A stretch of 64,000 nt of DNA. Origin: Mycobacterium paraffinicum (GTDB taxonomy: Bacteria > Actinomycetota > Actinomycetes > Mycobacteriales > Mycobacteriaceae). Every line of letters begins with the position of its first letter. Within the stretch, counting starts at the first letter, position 1. The stretch covers positions 1 to 64,000 of the forward strand of contig NZ_MPNT01000024.1 of NCBI RefSeq assembly GCF_001907675.1. The letters run 5' to 3'. Positions 1 to 9,646 of this stretch are shown one piece after another. The translations under genes and the position numbers were made by a program. The notes below the pieces were generated by a model that had not been told where the DNA came from, did no database searches, and worked only from the letters and a program-made list of their open reading frames with translations.

Positions 1-236
1 GTAACCAACCCGCGTATATCAGACTGACACGCGTCGATACGACACGCTCGACATCCCCCAACTGACCCATCTGGTCAACGAAGCGGCGGCCACGACGACG
101 GTTGCGGCCGCCGCTTCACCCTGCCCCTTGACAAGATGTCTCCCATATCAGCGGCGATCGCGAGCGCGGCGAAGCCGGGCGATGGGGGCACCTCCCGCTT
201 GCGGGGGACGGGTCGCCGCCATCGGGGGTCCAGCGG
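1..236. other. Leading non-coding stretch
   Basis: I see no gene that I can support here. A TAA at positions 2-4 could be the end of a gene outside the window. A GC-rich stretch at about 190-215 contains a short inverted repeat (CCCGC-TT-GCGGG) that could end transcription of the leftward gene whose stop lies at 237. Confidence 0.3.
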
Positions 237-860
237 CTAGTTGCAGTACGTGTAGCCGATGAATTGAGTGCCGCGTGTGTCGCCGCTCGAGTAGTTGGCG
301 AAGTGCACCGCCGGCTGCCCGTTGTACTGAGTGTTCATCTTCTGCACGGTCGGCGGGGGAACACTCTTGGGAAAGGCCAGGATCATGTCGGCGAAGATGT
401 TCAGGCCGACCTGGCAGATCGCTTCGCGCCGCGGCGGCTGCGGATTCCACGCGTGGACGATTACCGGCTCGCTGAGTTGGTACCCGGCCGCGCAATTCGG
501 GTCGCAGACCTTGAAGACGGCCGTGCCGGTGCCGTCGGCGCCCTGCGGGCCCCACGAACTCCACGACATGTCTTGCAGCGCAACGGCGACGCTCGCACAA
601 CCCAGCACGTTCAGCCGCTTGGGCCGCTCGACGGGAGGAACCGACAGGTTGTAGCAGCCCGGGATCGCGAAGCTCTGCGGTGGTGCCGGCTGGGCGGTGG
701 GTGGCTTGGCGCCCTGGTCACCCTGGCTCAATTTCAGCACCACGAAGGTGAGGACGCCGCCCAGCGCGACCGCCGAAACGATGCCGATCACGATCAGACG
801 CCCCCGTGGAATGCGTCCCAACCGACTCAAGATAGGAACGTTGCCCCCGCTCACGATCAC
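237..860 (-). CDS. Membrane-anchored hypothetical protein
   Basis: I do not recognise a named family. The 207-residue product starts with a short basic segment and one hydrophobic helix at about residues 22-43. A Pro/Ala-rich linker follows, then a roughly 145-residue domain with six cysteines (about residues 69, 88, 119, 123, 149 and 206), as expected for a disulfide-bonded domain outside the membrane. The start is uncertain: GTG at 860 and GTG at 854 are in frame and neither has a strong ribosome site. Upstream in-frame sequence overlaps the CysQ-like gene on the other strand, so a longer start is unlikely. The gene is divergent from that phosphatase. Function unknown. Confidence 0.6.
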   Translation of the reverse strand: MIVSGGNVPILSRLGRIPRGRLIVIGIVSAVALGGVLTFVVLKLSQGDQGAKPPTAQPAPPQSFAIPGCYNLSVPPVERPKRLNVLGCASVAVALQDMSWSSWGPQGADGTGTAVFKVCDPNCAAGYQLSEPVIVHAWNPQPPRREAICQVGLNIFADMILAFPKSVPPPTVQKMNTQYNGQPAVHFANYSSGDTRGTQFIGYTYCN

Positions 861-954
861 CAGATTACGGCCGGAACACTCCGCGAGGGGTGGTGCCCGT
901 CCGCACCCCGGTGGCACGGTAAAGTTGGTCAACACTGCCAACTTAAGGATTGTG

Positions 955-1698
955 ATGGCCCTGCAGCTGACGGATGACCACGAATTGGCCGCGCGGTTGG
1001 CCACCGAGGCCGGACGGCTGTTGCTCACGGTCCGGGAAGAGTTCGCAGACGCGGAAGCGGGCGAGCGGAAAGCCGCGGGAGACAAGCGATCCCACGATTT
1101 CTTGATGGCGGCGCTCGCCGACGAGCGGCCCGACGACGCGGTGCTGTCCGAGGAGGGCGTCGACAATCCGGTTCGGCTGCGCTCGGAGCGGGTGTGGATC
1201 GTGGATCCGCTGGACGGGACGCGGGAATTCTCCGAGCTCGGACGTGACGACTGGGCCGTGCACGTTGCGCTGTGGGAGGCCGGTGAGCTCGTCGCCGGGG
1301 CGGTCGCGCTGCCGGCGCAGGGGATCACCCTGGCCACCCCCGAGGTGGATTCGCCTCCCGCCGCGCCTGGCAAGCCGCGCATCGTGGTGTCGCGCACCCG
1401 GCCCCCCGCCATTGCGCTGACCGTCCGCGACGCCCTGGACGGAGTGCTGGTGGAAATGGGCTCGGCCGGGGCCAAGGTGGCTTCGCTCGTGCAGGGGTTG
1501 TCCGACGTGTACGTCCACGCCGGCGGCCAATTCGAGTGGGACTCGGCTGCGCCGGTGGCCGTGGCCCGAGCGGCCGGTCTGCACACCTCCCGCATCGACG
1601 GGTCCGCCCTCGCCTACAACCGGTCTGATCCCAAGTTGCCGGACTTGGTGGTCTGCCGGCCCGAGTTGGCGGAAGCCGTGCTGGCCGTCACGGGCTGA
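955..1698 (+). CDS. CysQ-like 3'(2'),5'-bisphosphate nucleotidase / inositol phosphatase family
   Basis: A 247-residue member of the lithium-sensitive inositol monophosphatase superfamily. The metal-binding motif [12 protein letters not shown] lies at about residues 80-91, an upstream acidic pair LSEE supplies another ligand, and the second signature [16 protein letters not shown] lies near the C-terminus. The family hydrolyses PAP to AMP or dephosphorylates inositol phosphates. It resembles M. tuberculosis CysQ but is shorter, so it may be a paralogue. The ATG at 955 was chosen because AAGGA ends 5 nt upstream; GTG 952 is too close. Its 3' end overlaps the convergent aldolase gene by 11 bp. 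Exact substrate is inferred, not shown. Confidence 0.8.
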   Translation: MALQLTDDHELAARLATEAGRLLLTVREEFADAEAGERKAAGDKRSHDFLMAALADERPDDAVLSEEGVDNPVRLRSERVWIVDPLDGTREFSELGRDDWAVHVALWEAGELVAGAVALPAQGITLATPEVDSPPAAPGKPRIVVSRTRPPAIALTVRDALDGVLVEMGSAGAKVASLVQGLSDVYVHAGGQFEWDSAAPVAVARAAGLHTSRIDGSALAYNRSDPKLPDLVVCRPELAEAVLAVTG

Positions 1699-2707
1699 TG
1701 GCTGCACCGGTGAGGTCGAGGGCGATGTCGACGAGCATGTCCTCCTGGCCGCCCACCATCCCGCGCCGGCCGGCCTCTTCGAGCAGCGCGCGGACGTCGA
1801 TGTCGAACCGGGCGGCGGCCGCCTCCGCGTGCCGCAAGAAGCTGGAGTACACGCCGGCGTAGCCGAGGGTCAGGGTCTCGCGGTCGACCCGCACGGGCCG
1901 GTCTTGCAGGGGCCGGACGACGTCGTCGGCCGCGTCCTGCAGCAGATGTAGATCGCAGCCATGGTCCCAGCCGAGGCGGGAGGCCGCGGCGATGAACACC
2001 TCGAGCGGCGCGTTTCCGGCGCCCGCGCCCATGCCCGCGAGGGACGCGTCGACCCGGTAAGCGCCGTGCTCCACGGCGGTGATCGAGTTGGCGACGCCCA
2101 GTGACAAGTTGTGGTGGGCGTGGATGCCGATCTCCGTTGTGGGCCGCAGGGTTTGGCGCAGGGCGTCGACGCGCTCACCGACGCCGCGCATCGTCATCGC
2201 GCCGCCCGAGTCCACGACATATACACAGGTGGCGCCGAATCGCTCCATCAGCTTGGCTTGGGCGGCCAGGCGGGCGGGACTGGTCAGGTGGCTCATCATC
2301 AGGAAGCCGACGGCGTCCATGCCCAGGCCGCGGGCAGCCGCGAGATAGGGCGCGGCAAGGTCGGCCTCGGTGCAGTGGGTGCCGACGCGCACGACGGTTG
2401 CGCCTGCGCGCCGCGCGTCCCTGAGATCGCGAAGGGTGCCGACTCCGGGCAGGAGCAGCGTCGCGATCTTCGCGTTGCCGACGGCCGCGGCGACGGCCTC
2501 GATCCATTCGGTGTCCGTGTGCGCCCCGAACCCGTACACGCAGCTGGAACCCGACAGCCCGTCACCGTGAGCGACTTCGATCGAGTCGACCCCTGCTTCG
2601 TCGAGTGCCCGCGCGATCGTCGTGGCCTGCTCGATGCTGTACTGGTGGCGCACGGCGTGCATGCCGTCGCGCAGGGTCACATCGCTGACGTAGATGCGTT
2701 GGGTCAC
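1688..2707 (-). CDS. 4-hydroxy-2-oxovalerate aldolase (meta-cleavage pathway)
   Basis: A 339-residue DRE-TIM metallolyase. The N-terminus has the divalent-metal motif VTLRDGMHA, and HAHHN near residue 200 supplies metal ligands; length matches the MhpE/DmpG/HsaF family. The enzyme cleaves 4-hydroxy-2-oxovalerate to pyruvate and acetaldehyde and normally channels acetaldehyde to a partner dehydrogenase. That partner is the gene directly upstream: the two overlap by GTGA (2704-2707), so the GTG start and translational coupling are well supported. Last gene of a leftward TetR-dehydrogenase-aldolase operon. It is like hsaF of cholesterol catabolism but sits in a different context, so I leave it unnamed. 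Confidence 0.9.
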   Translation of the reverse strand: MTQRIYVSDVTLRDGMHAVRHQYSIEQATTIARALDEAGVDSIEVAHGDGLSGSSCVYGFGAHTDTEWIEAVAAAVGNAKIATLLLPGVGTLRDLRDARRAGATVVRVGTHCTEADLAAPYLAAARGLGMDAVGFLMMSHLTSPARLAAQAKLMERFGATCVYVVDSGGAMTMRGVGERVDALRQTLRPTTEIGIHAHHNLSLGVANSITAVEHGAYRVDASLAGMGAGAGNAPLEVFIAAASRLGWDHGCDLHLLQDAADDVVRPLQDRPVRVDRETLTLGYAGVYSSFLRHAEAAAARFDIDVRALLEEAGRRGMVGGQEDMLVDIALDLTGAAISP

Positions 2708-3669
2708 GTTGCGGCACCGGCAGTTTCGCGGAAGCCCATCGCATGGGTGGCCATGCGCTCGGCGGTGGCCTTGGCGGCAGAGGTCATGATGTCGAGGTTG
2801 CCGGCGTAGGCGGGTAAGTAGTCGGCGGCGCCGGCCACCTCCAGCAGCACCGTGACGCGGGTGCCGGTGAACTTGCCGGTTTGCGGGATGTAGAGCGGAT
2901 TGTCGTGGCCGAAGACCTCGAATTGCACGTCCTGCTTGAGCCGATAGCCGGGCACGTACGCGGCGACCTGGGCGACCATGCCAAGGATTTCGTTCTCGAT
3001 CAAGGCCTTGTCGACGTCCCCGTCGACAAGGCAGTAGACGGTGTTGCGCATGTGCACCGGGGGTTCGGCGGGGTTGACGATGATGACGGCCTTGCCGCGC
3101 TGCGCGCCGCCCACGACTTGCAGGGCGGTGGCGGTGGTTTCGATGAAATCGTCGATGTTGGCCCGGGTGCCGGGCCCGGCGGACTTCGCCGAGATCGACG
3201 AGACGATCTCGGCGTAGGAGACGACGCCGGCCTTGGCGACGGCGGCCACGATGGGCACCGTCGCCTGCCCGCCGCAGGTCACCATGTTGAGGTTGGGCGC
3301 GTCGAGGTGGTCGTCGAGGTTGACCACGGGCACGCACATCGGGCCGACCGATGCGGGGGTGAGGTCGATCATCCGTATTCCGGTGGCCTGCAAGGCGGCC
3401 CAGGTGGCCCGGTGCGCCTCGGCGGACGTGGCGTCGAAGGCGAGCTTGATGCGGGCGAAGTCCGGCATGTTGAGCAACCCGTCGACGCCGTCGGCGGTGG
3501 CGGGCACGCCCATTCGCCGCGCCCGGGCCAGCCCGTCCGAGTCAGGGTCGATGCCCACCATCGCGCCCACGGTGAGCGGACCGTCGCTGCGGTGGATCTT
3601 GAGGAGCAGGTCGGTGCCGATGTTTCCCGAGCCGATGATGGCCACCGGCCAGCGTTGGGTAGCGGTCAT
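2704..3669 (-). CDS. Acetaldehyde dehydrogenase (acetylating)
   Basis: A 321-residue enzyme of the MhpF/DmpF/HsaG family that oxidises acetaldehyde to acetyl-CoA with NAD+ and CoA. The Rossmann motif [12 protein letters not shown] is at residues 9-20, and the catalytic-cysteine region [10 protein letters not shown] lies at about residue 130. It forms a channelling complex with the aldolase encoded next. It overlaps that gene by 4 bp and the upstream TetR gene by 4 bp (3666-3669), making a three-gene coupled operon. Together the two enzymes complete a meta-cleavage route to pyruvate and acetyl-CoA. Close to HsaG but not in the cholesterol locus. Confidence 0.9.
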   Translation of the reverse strand: MTATQRWPVAIIGSGNIGTDLLLKIHRSDGPLTVGAMVGIDPDSDGLARARRMGVPATADGVDGLLNMPDFARIKLAFDATSAEAHRATWAALQATGIRMIDLTPASVGPMCVPVVNLDDHLDAPNLNMVTCGGQATVPIVAAVAKAGVVSYAEIVSSISAKSAGPGTRANIDDFIETTATALQVVGGAQRGKAVIIVNPAEPPVHMRNTVYCLVDGDVDKALIENEILGMVAQVAAYVPGYRLKQDVQFEVFGHDNPLYIPQTGKFTGTRVTVLLEVAGAADYLPAYAGNLDIMTSAAKATAERMATHAMGFRETAGAAT

Positions 3670-4295
3670 TTCGCGTTTTCGGCGGCCATCCGCAGCGCAC
3701 CTTCGTAGAGGGTGTTCGCGTGCAGCTCAAACAGCGCCAGCAGGTCGACCGAGTCACCGCCGAGCTCCTTGGCGACGAACAGTCCGTCACCACCGGAGAG
3801 CGCGTAGGTGGCCCACTGGTGGACCTGCGCGTCGGTCAGCCCCGGGACGAGGTCCCGGATGGCGAGGGTGAGCGTCTCGAACGCCCGGGCGCGCACGGCC
3901 AGGAACATGGCACGCGCCCGTGGCTCGACCGGCCGCCGCTCCAGGGCGAGCATCAGGCCGAGGCGCAGGAAGTCGGGGGAGTCCAGCAGCGCCTTGGCGA
4001 TCTGCATCACCATCGAGACGAGCCGCTCTCGCGCGGTGCCCTCGGCCGGCATCTCCCATGCTGAAAGCCATTGCGCGAAGCTGCGTTCGATGACGGCGGC
4101 GATCAGGTCGTCTTTGTCTTTGAAGTGCCAGTAGATCGAGCTGGCCGGCAGGCCGCACTTCGCGCTGACCAGCCCGATGCTTGTGCCCTCGTAGCCGCGC
4201 TCGCTGGCGATCTCGGTGGCCGCATCCAGAATGCGCGCCCGGGATGCTTCGCCATCGAGACGGCGGCGGCGCTGCGGCTTGTCTTTGGTCGCCAC
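3666..4295 (-). CDS. TetR family regulator of the meta-cleavage cluster
   Basis: A 209-residue TetR protein. The N-terminal helix-turn-helix spans about residues 18-64, with the typical [20 protein letters not shown] stretch followed by [15 protein letters not shown]. The GTG start at 4295 has an AGGAG site about 6 nt upstream. It is first in the leftward operon and divergent from the aromatic hydroxylase. Two tandem palindromes lie in the 95-bp divergent promoter region, so it most likely represses both operons and is relieved by a pathway intermediate. The ligand is unknown. Confidence 0.88.
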   Translation of the reverse strand: MATKDKPQRRRRLDGEASRARILDAATEIASERGYEGTSIGLVSAKCGLPASSIYWHFKDKDDLIAAVIERSFAQWLSAWEMPAEGTARERLVSMVMQIAKALLDSPDFLRLGLMLALERRPVEPRARAMFLAVRARAFETLTLAIRDLVPGLTDAQVHQWATYALSGGDGLFVAKELGGDSVDLLALFELHANTLYEGALRMAAENAK

Positions 4296-4324
4296 GGAAA
4301 CTCCTCCGCATGAGGTCTTGACCC

Positions 4325-4359
4325 TGTAGTGATCATTACATTACCGTAGTGATCACTAC
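4325..4359. promoter_or_regulatory. Double TetR operator in divergent promoter
   Basis: Two palindromes are centred 20 bp apart: TGTAGTGATCATTACA (4325-4340, one mismatch pair) and the perfect GTAGTGATCACTAC (4346-4359). They share GTAGTGATCA and lie between the TetR gene and the flavin hydroxylase. Two helical turns between centres fits two TetR dimers on one DNA face. Confidence 0.75.
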
Positions 4360-4390
4360 AGAACAAGCCCGACACGAAGGCGAGAGGGCA

Positions 4391-5977
4391 ATGAACGAGC
4401 ACCCGACCTATGACGTAGCGGTGATCGGCTATGGACCCACGGGTGCCACCGCCGCGAATCTGCTTGGCCGCATGGGCCTTAACGTCGTCGTCATCGAGCG
4501 CGATCCCGACGTGTACGGGCGCGCGCGGGCCATTTCGACCGACGAGGAGGTGATGCGGATCTGGCAGTCCGTCGGCTTGGCGGACCGGTTGCAACGGGAC
4601 ATGCTGCCCGATCGGCCGTTGGCGTGGGTCGACGCCAACGGGGTGCCGTTCGTCGAAACCACCATGACGTCCCGGGGCTGCGGGCACCCGCCCCAGCAGT
4701 TCCTGTACCAGCCCGCGGTTGACCACGTGTTGCGGGAGGGCGTCGCCAGGTATCCCAACGTCGACGTGTTGCTCGAACACGAATGCCTGCGTGTGGTCAA
4801 CGGCGACTCGACGGTCGACCTGCTGCTTGCCGATCTGCGCGCCGACGCCTTCAAACGCGTCAGAGCGTCGTACGTGATCGCCGCCGACGGCGGAGCGTCG
4901 CCGACCCGCGCCCAACTCGGAGTCGGATACGAAGGACGCACCTACGCGGAACGCTGGGTTGTCATCGACACCAAGGTGATTCGCGAGTGGGACGGTCACG
5001 ACCGGTTGCGCTTTCACTGCAATCCCGCCCGCCCGACGGTCGACTGCCCGACTCCGCTGGGGCATCACCGCTGGGAATACCCGGCCCGAGCCGGAGAGGA
5101 CGAGAAGCGACTCGTCACCGATGAGGCCGTGTGGGAGGTCCTGCACGAGCAGGGCATCACCGAAGAACAGGTGAAGATCCTGCGCGCCGTCATCTACAGC
5201 CACCACGTGCGCGTCGCGGATCGCTGGCGCGTCGGCCGGGTCTTCCTGGCCGGTGACGCGGCGCATGCCATGCCGCCCTGGATCGGTCAGGGGATGTCGG
5301 CGGGGGTGCGTGACGCGGCCAACCTGTGCTGGAAGCTAGCGGCCGTGGCGCGCGGGCAGGCGCCCGATGCGCTGCTCGACAGCTACCAGGTCGAGCGCAA
5401 ACCGCACGTCACCGAGGTCACCCGCCGGGCGGTGCGCAACGGGCGCCTCATCACCGAGCGCCGAAAGTGGTTGGCGCTCCTAAGAAACCATTTGTTGCGA
5501 GGCTTGACGCGGCTGCCCGGCGTGCTGAAGGCGGGGCAGAGCCTGATCTGGATTCCGCCCGCGCACTACCCGAATGGGTGTTTCACGGCCGAGGCGCACG
5601 CCGCGGTCGGCTGGCAGCTGCCGCAGCCCTGGGTCACCATCGCCGCCGGAAAGCGCGAGAGGCTGGACGACGCCCTCGGCGGCGGCTGGACCGTCCTGCA
5701 CCTCGGCGCGGTGCCACCGGGTGCCGGGCGGTGGGCGCAGCTGGGCGCTCGTGCTCTGGCCATCACCGCCGGCGCACCGCGGCCCGGCGCGATTCGCGAC
5801 GACGACGGCACGCTGACCCGGTGGCTGCACGGCAAGAAGGCGGCGGCGGTGGTGCTGCGCCCCGACGGATTCGTGTTCGCCGCCGCCGGCTCGGGCCTCC
5901 CGCTGCCGGCGCCGCCGACGGGCTTCACCGACCTGACGCCACCGCTGGCGGCCACCCCGATCGGAGCCAGCGCATGA
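4391..5977 (+). CDS. FAD-dependent aromatic hydroxylase, MhpA-like
   Basis: A 528-residue class A flavoprotein monooxygenase of the PHBH fold. The dinucleotide motif VIGYGPTG is at residues 11-18 and the second FAD motif GDAAHAMPP is near residue 289, followed by the conserved QGMSAGVRDAANLCWKL helix. It is most like 3-(3-hydroxyphenyl)propionate hydroxylases, which make a catechol-type substrate for ring cleavage. The ATG at 4391 follows a GAGAGGG site; an in-frame GTG at 4349 lies inside the operator and was rejected. It overlaps the next gene by ATGA (5974-5977) and opens a three-gene operon. The exact aromatic substrate cannot be read from sequence. Confidence 0.85.
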   Translation: MNEHPTYDVAVIGYGPTGATAANLLGRMGLNVVVIERDPDVYGRARAISTDEEVMRIWQSVGLADRLQRDMLPDRPLAWVDANGVPFVETTMTSRGCGHPPQQFLYQPAVDHVLREGVARYPNVDVLLEHECLRVVNGDSTVDLLLADLRADAFKRVRASYVIAADGGASPTRAQLGVGYEGRTYAERWVVIDTKVIREWDGHDRLRFHCNPARPTVDCPTPLGHHRWEYPARAGEDEKRLVTDEAVWEVLHEQGITEEQVKILRAVIYSHHVRVADRWRVGRVFLAGDAAHAMPPWIGQGMSAGVRDAANLCWKLAAVARGQAPDALLDSYQVERKPHVTEVTRRAVRNGRLITERRKWLALLRNHLLRGLTRLPGVLKAGQSLIWIPPAHYPNGCFTAEAHAAVGWQLPQPWVTIAAGKRERLDDALGGGWTVLHLGAVPPGAGRWAQLGARALAITAGAPRPGAIRDDDGTLTRWLHGKKAAAVVLRPDGFVFAAAGSGLPLPAPPTGFTDLTPPLAATPIGASA

Positions 5978-6834
5978 TCACCACGCAGTTGAGCGAGCGC
6001 ACCGTCAGCGTCGCAGGGAAACCGATCTTCGTTTCCGAAACCGGGGATGGACCGGCGGTCGTCATGCTGCACGGCGGCGGACCAGGCGCGTCGGGCGTGT
6101 CGAACTACTCGCGCAATATCGACGCCCTCGCAACGCATTTCCGGCTCATCGTCCCCGACATGCCCGGCTACGGCCGGTCGGCCAAGTACGTCGACCACGA
6201 CGATCCGTTCGGCTACCTGGCCGACATGACCCGCGGCCTCCTCGACGAACTGGGCATCGACACCGCCCACCTCGTCGGCAACTCGTACGGCGGTGCGGCG
6301 GCCCTGCGGCTGGCCCTGGACACCCCGCACCGCGTCGGCAAACTCGTGCTGATGGGCCCCGGCGGCATCGGCACAACCAGGGGCCTGCCCACGGCCGGGT
6401 TGCGGAGCCTGCTGTCCTACTACGGCGGCGACGGCCCCAGCCGCGACAAACTCGCCACCTTCATCCGCACCTACCTCGTCTACGACGGCTCCTCGGTACC
6501 CGAGGACCTGATCGACCTGCGCTACCGCGCCTCGATCGACCCGGAGGTAATCGCGGACCCGCCGCTGCGCCGCCCCTCCGGGCCGCGGGCGTTGCGCACC
6601 CTGTGGCGAATGGACCTCACCCGGGACAGCCGGCTGCGCCGGCTGACGACGCCGACGCTCGTCCTGTGGGGCCGCGACGACAAGGTGAACCGGCCATCGG
6701 GCGGCCCCACGCTACTCAACACGTTGCCGAACGCCGAGTTGGTGATGACCTCGCACACCGGCCATTGGATGCAATGGGAACGCGCCGAACTGTTCAACCG
6801 GCTGGCCATCGAGTTTCTGGAGGGTCGGCGATGA
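5974..6834 (+). CDS. Meta-cleavage product hydrolase (C-C bond hydrolase)
   Basis: A 286-residue alpha/beta hydrolase of the MhpC/BphD/HsaD group. The oxyanion motif HGGGPG is at residues 33-38, the nucleophile is Ser104 in GNSYGG, the acid is Asp235 or Asp236 in LWGRDDKVN, and the base is His264 in HTGHW. These enzymes hydrolyse ring-opened 2-hydroxy-6-oxodienoates into a dienoate and a carboxylic acid. It overlaps the hydroxylase upstream and the dioxygenase downstream by 4 bp each, so all three are translated together. Its presence between hydroxylase and extradiol dioxygenase fixes the pathway assignment. Confidence 0.9.
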   Translation: MITTQLSERTVSVAGKPIFVSETGDGPAVVMLHGGGPGASGVSNYSRNIDALATHFRLIVPDMPGYGRSAKYVDHDDPFGYLADMTRGLLDELGIDTAHLVGNSYGGAAALRLALDTPHRVGKLVLMGPGGIGTTRGLPTAGLRSLLSYYGGDGPSRDKLATFIRTYLVYDGSSVPEDLIDLRYRASIDPEVIADPPLRRPSGPRALRTLWRMDLTRDSRLRRLTTPTLVLWGRDDKVNRPSGGPTLLNTLPNAELVMTSHTGHWMQWERAELFNRLAIEFLEGRR

Positions 6835-7835
6835 GCCCCTCGGTGTTCGGCCGGGTCCAACTCGGCTACGCGGTGATCGAGACGCAGAAGTTCGGCGACT
6901 GGCGACGATTCGGCCGCGACGCCATCGGCATGCACTGTGACGACGCGACGACCGACGCCATGCGGTTCCGTCTCGACGACAACGAGTGTCGCTTCCTGTT
7001 GCAACGGGGCCCCGCCGAGGATGTCACCGCGCTCGGCTGGCACGTCGACGACCACGACGCCTTTGACGCCGTCCTGGCCCGCGTCAAGAGTCATGGTGTG
7101 CCGGTGACCGAGGGCACCGAGGAGGACGCCGCGCTGCGCGGCGTGGAACGGCTCGTCCGCTTCCCCGGACCCAACGGCCTGACCCAGGAAGCCTTCACGC
7201 GCGCACGCTCCGGCGCGATGCCGTTGCGCATGGCCGCGGAAGGTGGGTTCATCACCGGCGCAGCGGGTTTGGGCCACGTAGCCGTCACCACCACCAAGCC
7301 CGATCAGCTGCACGGCTACTACGACGCGGTGTTGGACGCGCGACTGTCCGACTTCATCGACGAGACGATCAGCGGGCTGAAGTTCAAGATCCGCTTCCTG
7401 CGGGTCAACGAGCGGCACCACACGGTGGCGATTGCGGCGGTCAACCGCCTGCGGCTCAACCCGATCCGCACCCGGGTTCAGCACGTCAACGTCCAGGTGG
7501 CCGAGCTCGACGACATGACGGCCGCCTACCAGCGCGTCAAGGAACTCGGCTTTCGGATGGCACTCGGCGTCGGCCAGCACACCAACGACAAGGAACTGTC
7601 CTTCTACGCCGTGACTCCCTCGGGGTTCGAATGGGAGCTGGGCTGGAATCCGATCGTCGTCGACGAGACCACCTGGGAGCCCACTACCCATCGGGGCATC
7701 AGCATCTGGGGCCACACCCCCGAGGGACATACGATCATCGAGAAACTCACCCAGTTCAAGGCCGGCGCCGCGTCGCTGCTACACAACGAGGACGTGGTGC
7801 CTGCGCTGGCAGGGGCGGGGATTCCCGATCACTGA
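6831..7835 (+). CDS. Extradiol (catechol) dioxygenase, VOC type I
   Basis: A 334-residue two-domain type I extradiol dioxygenase, the length of BphC/HsaC enzymes. Fe(II) ligands visible in the C-terminal domain are His149 in LGHVAV, His218 in VQHVNV and Glu269 in GFEWELGW; the second-sphere HH pair is at residues 196-197. It opens a catecholic ring next to the hydroxyls with O2, giving the substrate of the hydrolase encoded just before it. ATG at 6831 overlaps the previous stop. Last gene of the rightward operon; no 2-hydroxypentadienoate hydratase follows. Confidence 0.9.
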   Translation: MSPSVFGRVQLGYAVIETQKFGDWRRFGRDAIGMHCDDATTDAMRFRLDDNECRFLLQRGPAEDVTALGWHVDDHDAFDAVLARVKSHGVPVTEGTEEDAALRGVERLVRFPGPNGLTQEAFTRARSGAMPLRMAAEGGFITGAAGLGHVAVTTTKPDQLHGYYDAVLDARLSDFIDETISGLKFKIRFLRVNERHHTVAIAAVNRLRLNPIRTRVQHVNVQVAELDDMTAAYQRVKELGFRMALGVGQHTNDKELSFYAVTPSGFEWELGWNPIVVDETTWEPTTHRGISIWGHTPEGHTIIEKLTQFKAGAASLLHNEDVVPALAGAGIPDH

Positions 7836-7897
7836 TCGAAGGGGAGCAGGGCGGCCATGCGGGTCGTCGTGCGGCTCGTCAACACGCGCTGAAGAGG

Positions 7898-8803
7898 TCA
7901 GCGCAGCGCCTGCTGCCAGGACAGAATGCGTTCGGCCAGTTCGGGTCCGGAGTCTTCCTGGATGAAATGACCGGCGTTGATGCGTGCGTGCGGCTGGCCC
8001 GCGGCGCCGGGAATGTGCTTGATCAGGGGACGGTCCGCCTGGCCGAGGATCGGGTCGCGGGCGCCGAAAATGGCCAGGCAGGGTTTCTCCCATTGACCCA
8101 GCGCCTTCCACGCGGCCCTGTTGGCGGGGATCGCCGGATCCTCCGGTGAGGTCGGCACCAACTGCGGGAAGGCCCGCGCACCGGCCTGATAGCTCTTGTC
8201 GGGAAAGGGCGCGTCATAGCCCGCCCGCACCCTGGCGGAAACCCGGCGCACGGTGCCCACCGAGACGATGCGGCCGGCGGGCAGGACGGGGGAGTAGCGC
8301 GCGAACGCGCGCCAGGCATAGAAAGCGGGCGGGGTACGTCGCTCCGCGGTCGGTAGGAACCCGTTGGCCACCACAAGTCGTGCGATGCGGTCACCCTGTT
8401 CGGCGGCGATGCGCAGCCCGATCAGCGATCCCCAGTCCTGCACGAACAGCGTCACGTCCTTGAGGTTCAGCCGCTCGAACCACGACGTCACCCATTCGAC
8501 GTGCCGCTGATAGGTGTAGTCCTCGATCCGGCCGGGCTTGTCGGAGCGGCCGAAGCCGACCAGGTCGGGGGCGAGCACGCGGTTCCCCGCGTCGGCCAGC
8601 GGCTGGATCATCGTCCGGTACAGGTAGCTCCAGGTCGGCTCGCCATGCAGGAGCACGATCGGTGGCCCGTCGGCGGGGCCCTCGTCGAGAAAGTGCATGC
8701 GCAGCGGCTGGGTGTCGCTTGCCGCCACGTCAACGTAGTTCGCTACGAACGGATAACCCTCCAAGTTTTCGAATCGGGAGTCCGGGGTTCGTAGCACATG
8801 CAT
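7898..8803 (-). CDS. dhmA: Haloalkane dehalogenase DhmA
   Basis: A 301-residue alpha/beta hydrolase of haloalkane dehalogenase subfamily I, closely resembling M. tuberculosis Rv2296 and M. avium DhmA as I remember them. The oxyanion motif [11 protein letters not shown] is at residues 53-63, nucleophile Asp123 and halide-binding Trp124 are in VQDWGS, and the C-terminal GHFIQED supplies the base. It converts short haloalkanes to alcohols and halide; the physiological substrate is not known. The ATG at 8803 has GGAGG upstream. It is divergent from the DUF2652 gene, as I recall for Rv2296/Rv2295. Confidence 0.92.
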   Translation of the reverse strand: MHVLRTPDSRFENLEGYPFVANYVDVAASDTQPLRMHFLDEGPADGPPIVLLHGEPTWSYLYRTMIQPLADAGNRVLAPDLVGFGRSDKPGRIEDYTYQRHVEWVTSWFERLNLKDVTLFVQDWGSLIGLRIAAEQGDRIARLVVANGFLPTAERRTPPAFYAWRAFARYSPVLPAGRIVSVGTVRRVSARVRAGYDAPFPDKSYQAGARAFPQLVPTSPEDPAIPANRAAWKALGQWEKPCLAIFGARDPILGQADRPLIKHIPGAAGQPHARINAGHFIQEDSGPELAERILSWQQALR

Positions 8804-8917
8804 ATTCAGCTCCTCCGGTGGGCGGGCGCCTCTGCAAGCCTCTCGCGACAACGCGACTTCGTCTAGTGGGAGATTCCCGTGGGCTAGACGTCGGCTGGCC
8901 ATTAAACTGGCTTGTTC

Positions 8918-9646
8918 ATGGCGATTCGGCACGCTGTCCTGATCATTGCGGACATCAGCGGCTACACGCACTACATGCAGTGGAACCGCACCCATCTGGC
9001 CCACGCGCAGTTGACGGTGGCGGGCCTGCTGGAGTCGGTGATCGACGCCGGCAGGGGCTTGAAGCTGGCGAAGCTCGAGGGTGACGCCGCCTTCTTCTGG
9101 GCGCCCGACGGTGACGCCAAAGTGCTGGTGTGTGACCGGCTGTCCCGGATGCGGGAGGCGTTCATCGCGCGGCGCGAGCGCTTCAAGAAGGACGTCGCCT
9201 GCGAGTGTGCGAGTTGCGCGCAACTGGACAGCCTGTCGTTGAAGTTCGTCGTCCATCAGGGTGAGGTGGCCGAGCAGCGGGTGAAGCGCCACACCGAGCT
9301 CGCCGGCTTCGACGTCATCCTGGTGCACCGAATGCTGAAAAACCTGGTTCCGGTGGTCGAATACGTGCTGATGACCGAACCCGTCGCGGCGTGCCTCGAC
9401 GAGTCCGTGCGCGCGCAGTGCAAACCGCTGACTCACGTCTTCGACGACATCGGCGAGACGCCGACGCACTACATCGACCTCGCGGTCTCGCAGGTTTCCC
9501 TCGCGCAGCCGGAGTCCGGCTTCTTTCGCCGGTTCCGGGCGACGATGAATCTGGAGTTGAGCTCGCTGCCGTTCGTGCTCGGCTTCAAGGAACCCGCCGC
9601 GGGCTTCCGCAACCTGGGCCGCGGCGCCAAGCAGATCCCCGCCTAG
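8918..9646 (+). CDS. DUF2652 class III cyclase-like protein
   Basis: A 242-residue protein (Rv2295-like). It keeps two signatures of class III nucleotide cyclases, IIADISGYT (Asp12) and KLEGDAAFF (Asp56), whose aspartates bind metal in true cyclases. The later VNxxxR signature is only partly kept (DVILVHRML). A CxCxxC cluster (CECASC) lies at about residue 90. It may be a non-catalytic or substrate-altered relative of adenylate cyclases. The ATG at 8918 was chosen over the upstream TTG. The last 4 bp overlap the convergent aminotransferase gene. No function is established that I know of. Confidence 0.75.
   Translation: MAIRHAVLIIADISGYTHYMQWNRTHLAHAQLTVAGLLESVIDAGRGLKLAKLEGDAAFFWAPDGDAKVLVCDRLSRMREAFIARRERFKKDVACECASCAQLDSLSLKFVVHQGEVAEQRVKRHTELAGFDVILVHRMLKNLVPVVEYVLMTEPVAACLDESVRAQCKPLTHVFDDIGETPTHYIDLAVSQVSLAQPESGFFRRFRATMNLELSSLPFVLGFKEPAAGFRNLGRGAKQIPA

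Noticed and set aside
237..1595. A 452-codon minus-strand frame reaching back over the CysQ-like gene
   Set aside because: Only its last 207 codons look like protein; the rest is an antisense shadow of the phosphatase.
1688..3669. Naming the aldolase and dehydrogenase hsaF and hsaG of cholesterol catabolism
   Set aside because: The sequences are alike, but the partner genes here (MhpA-like hydroxylase, own TetR) differ from the cholesterol locus, so this is more likely a separate paralogous pathway.
4103..5266. Long minus-strand frame over the hydroxylase gene
   Set aside because: Composition is that of an antisense shadow and it conflicts with a gene with clear FAD motifs and the TetR gene.
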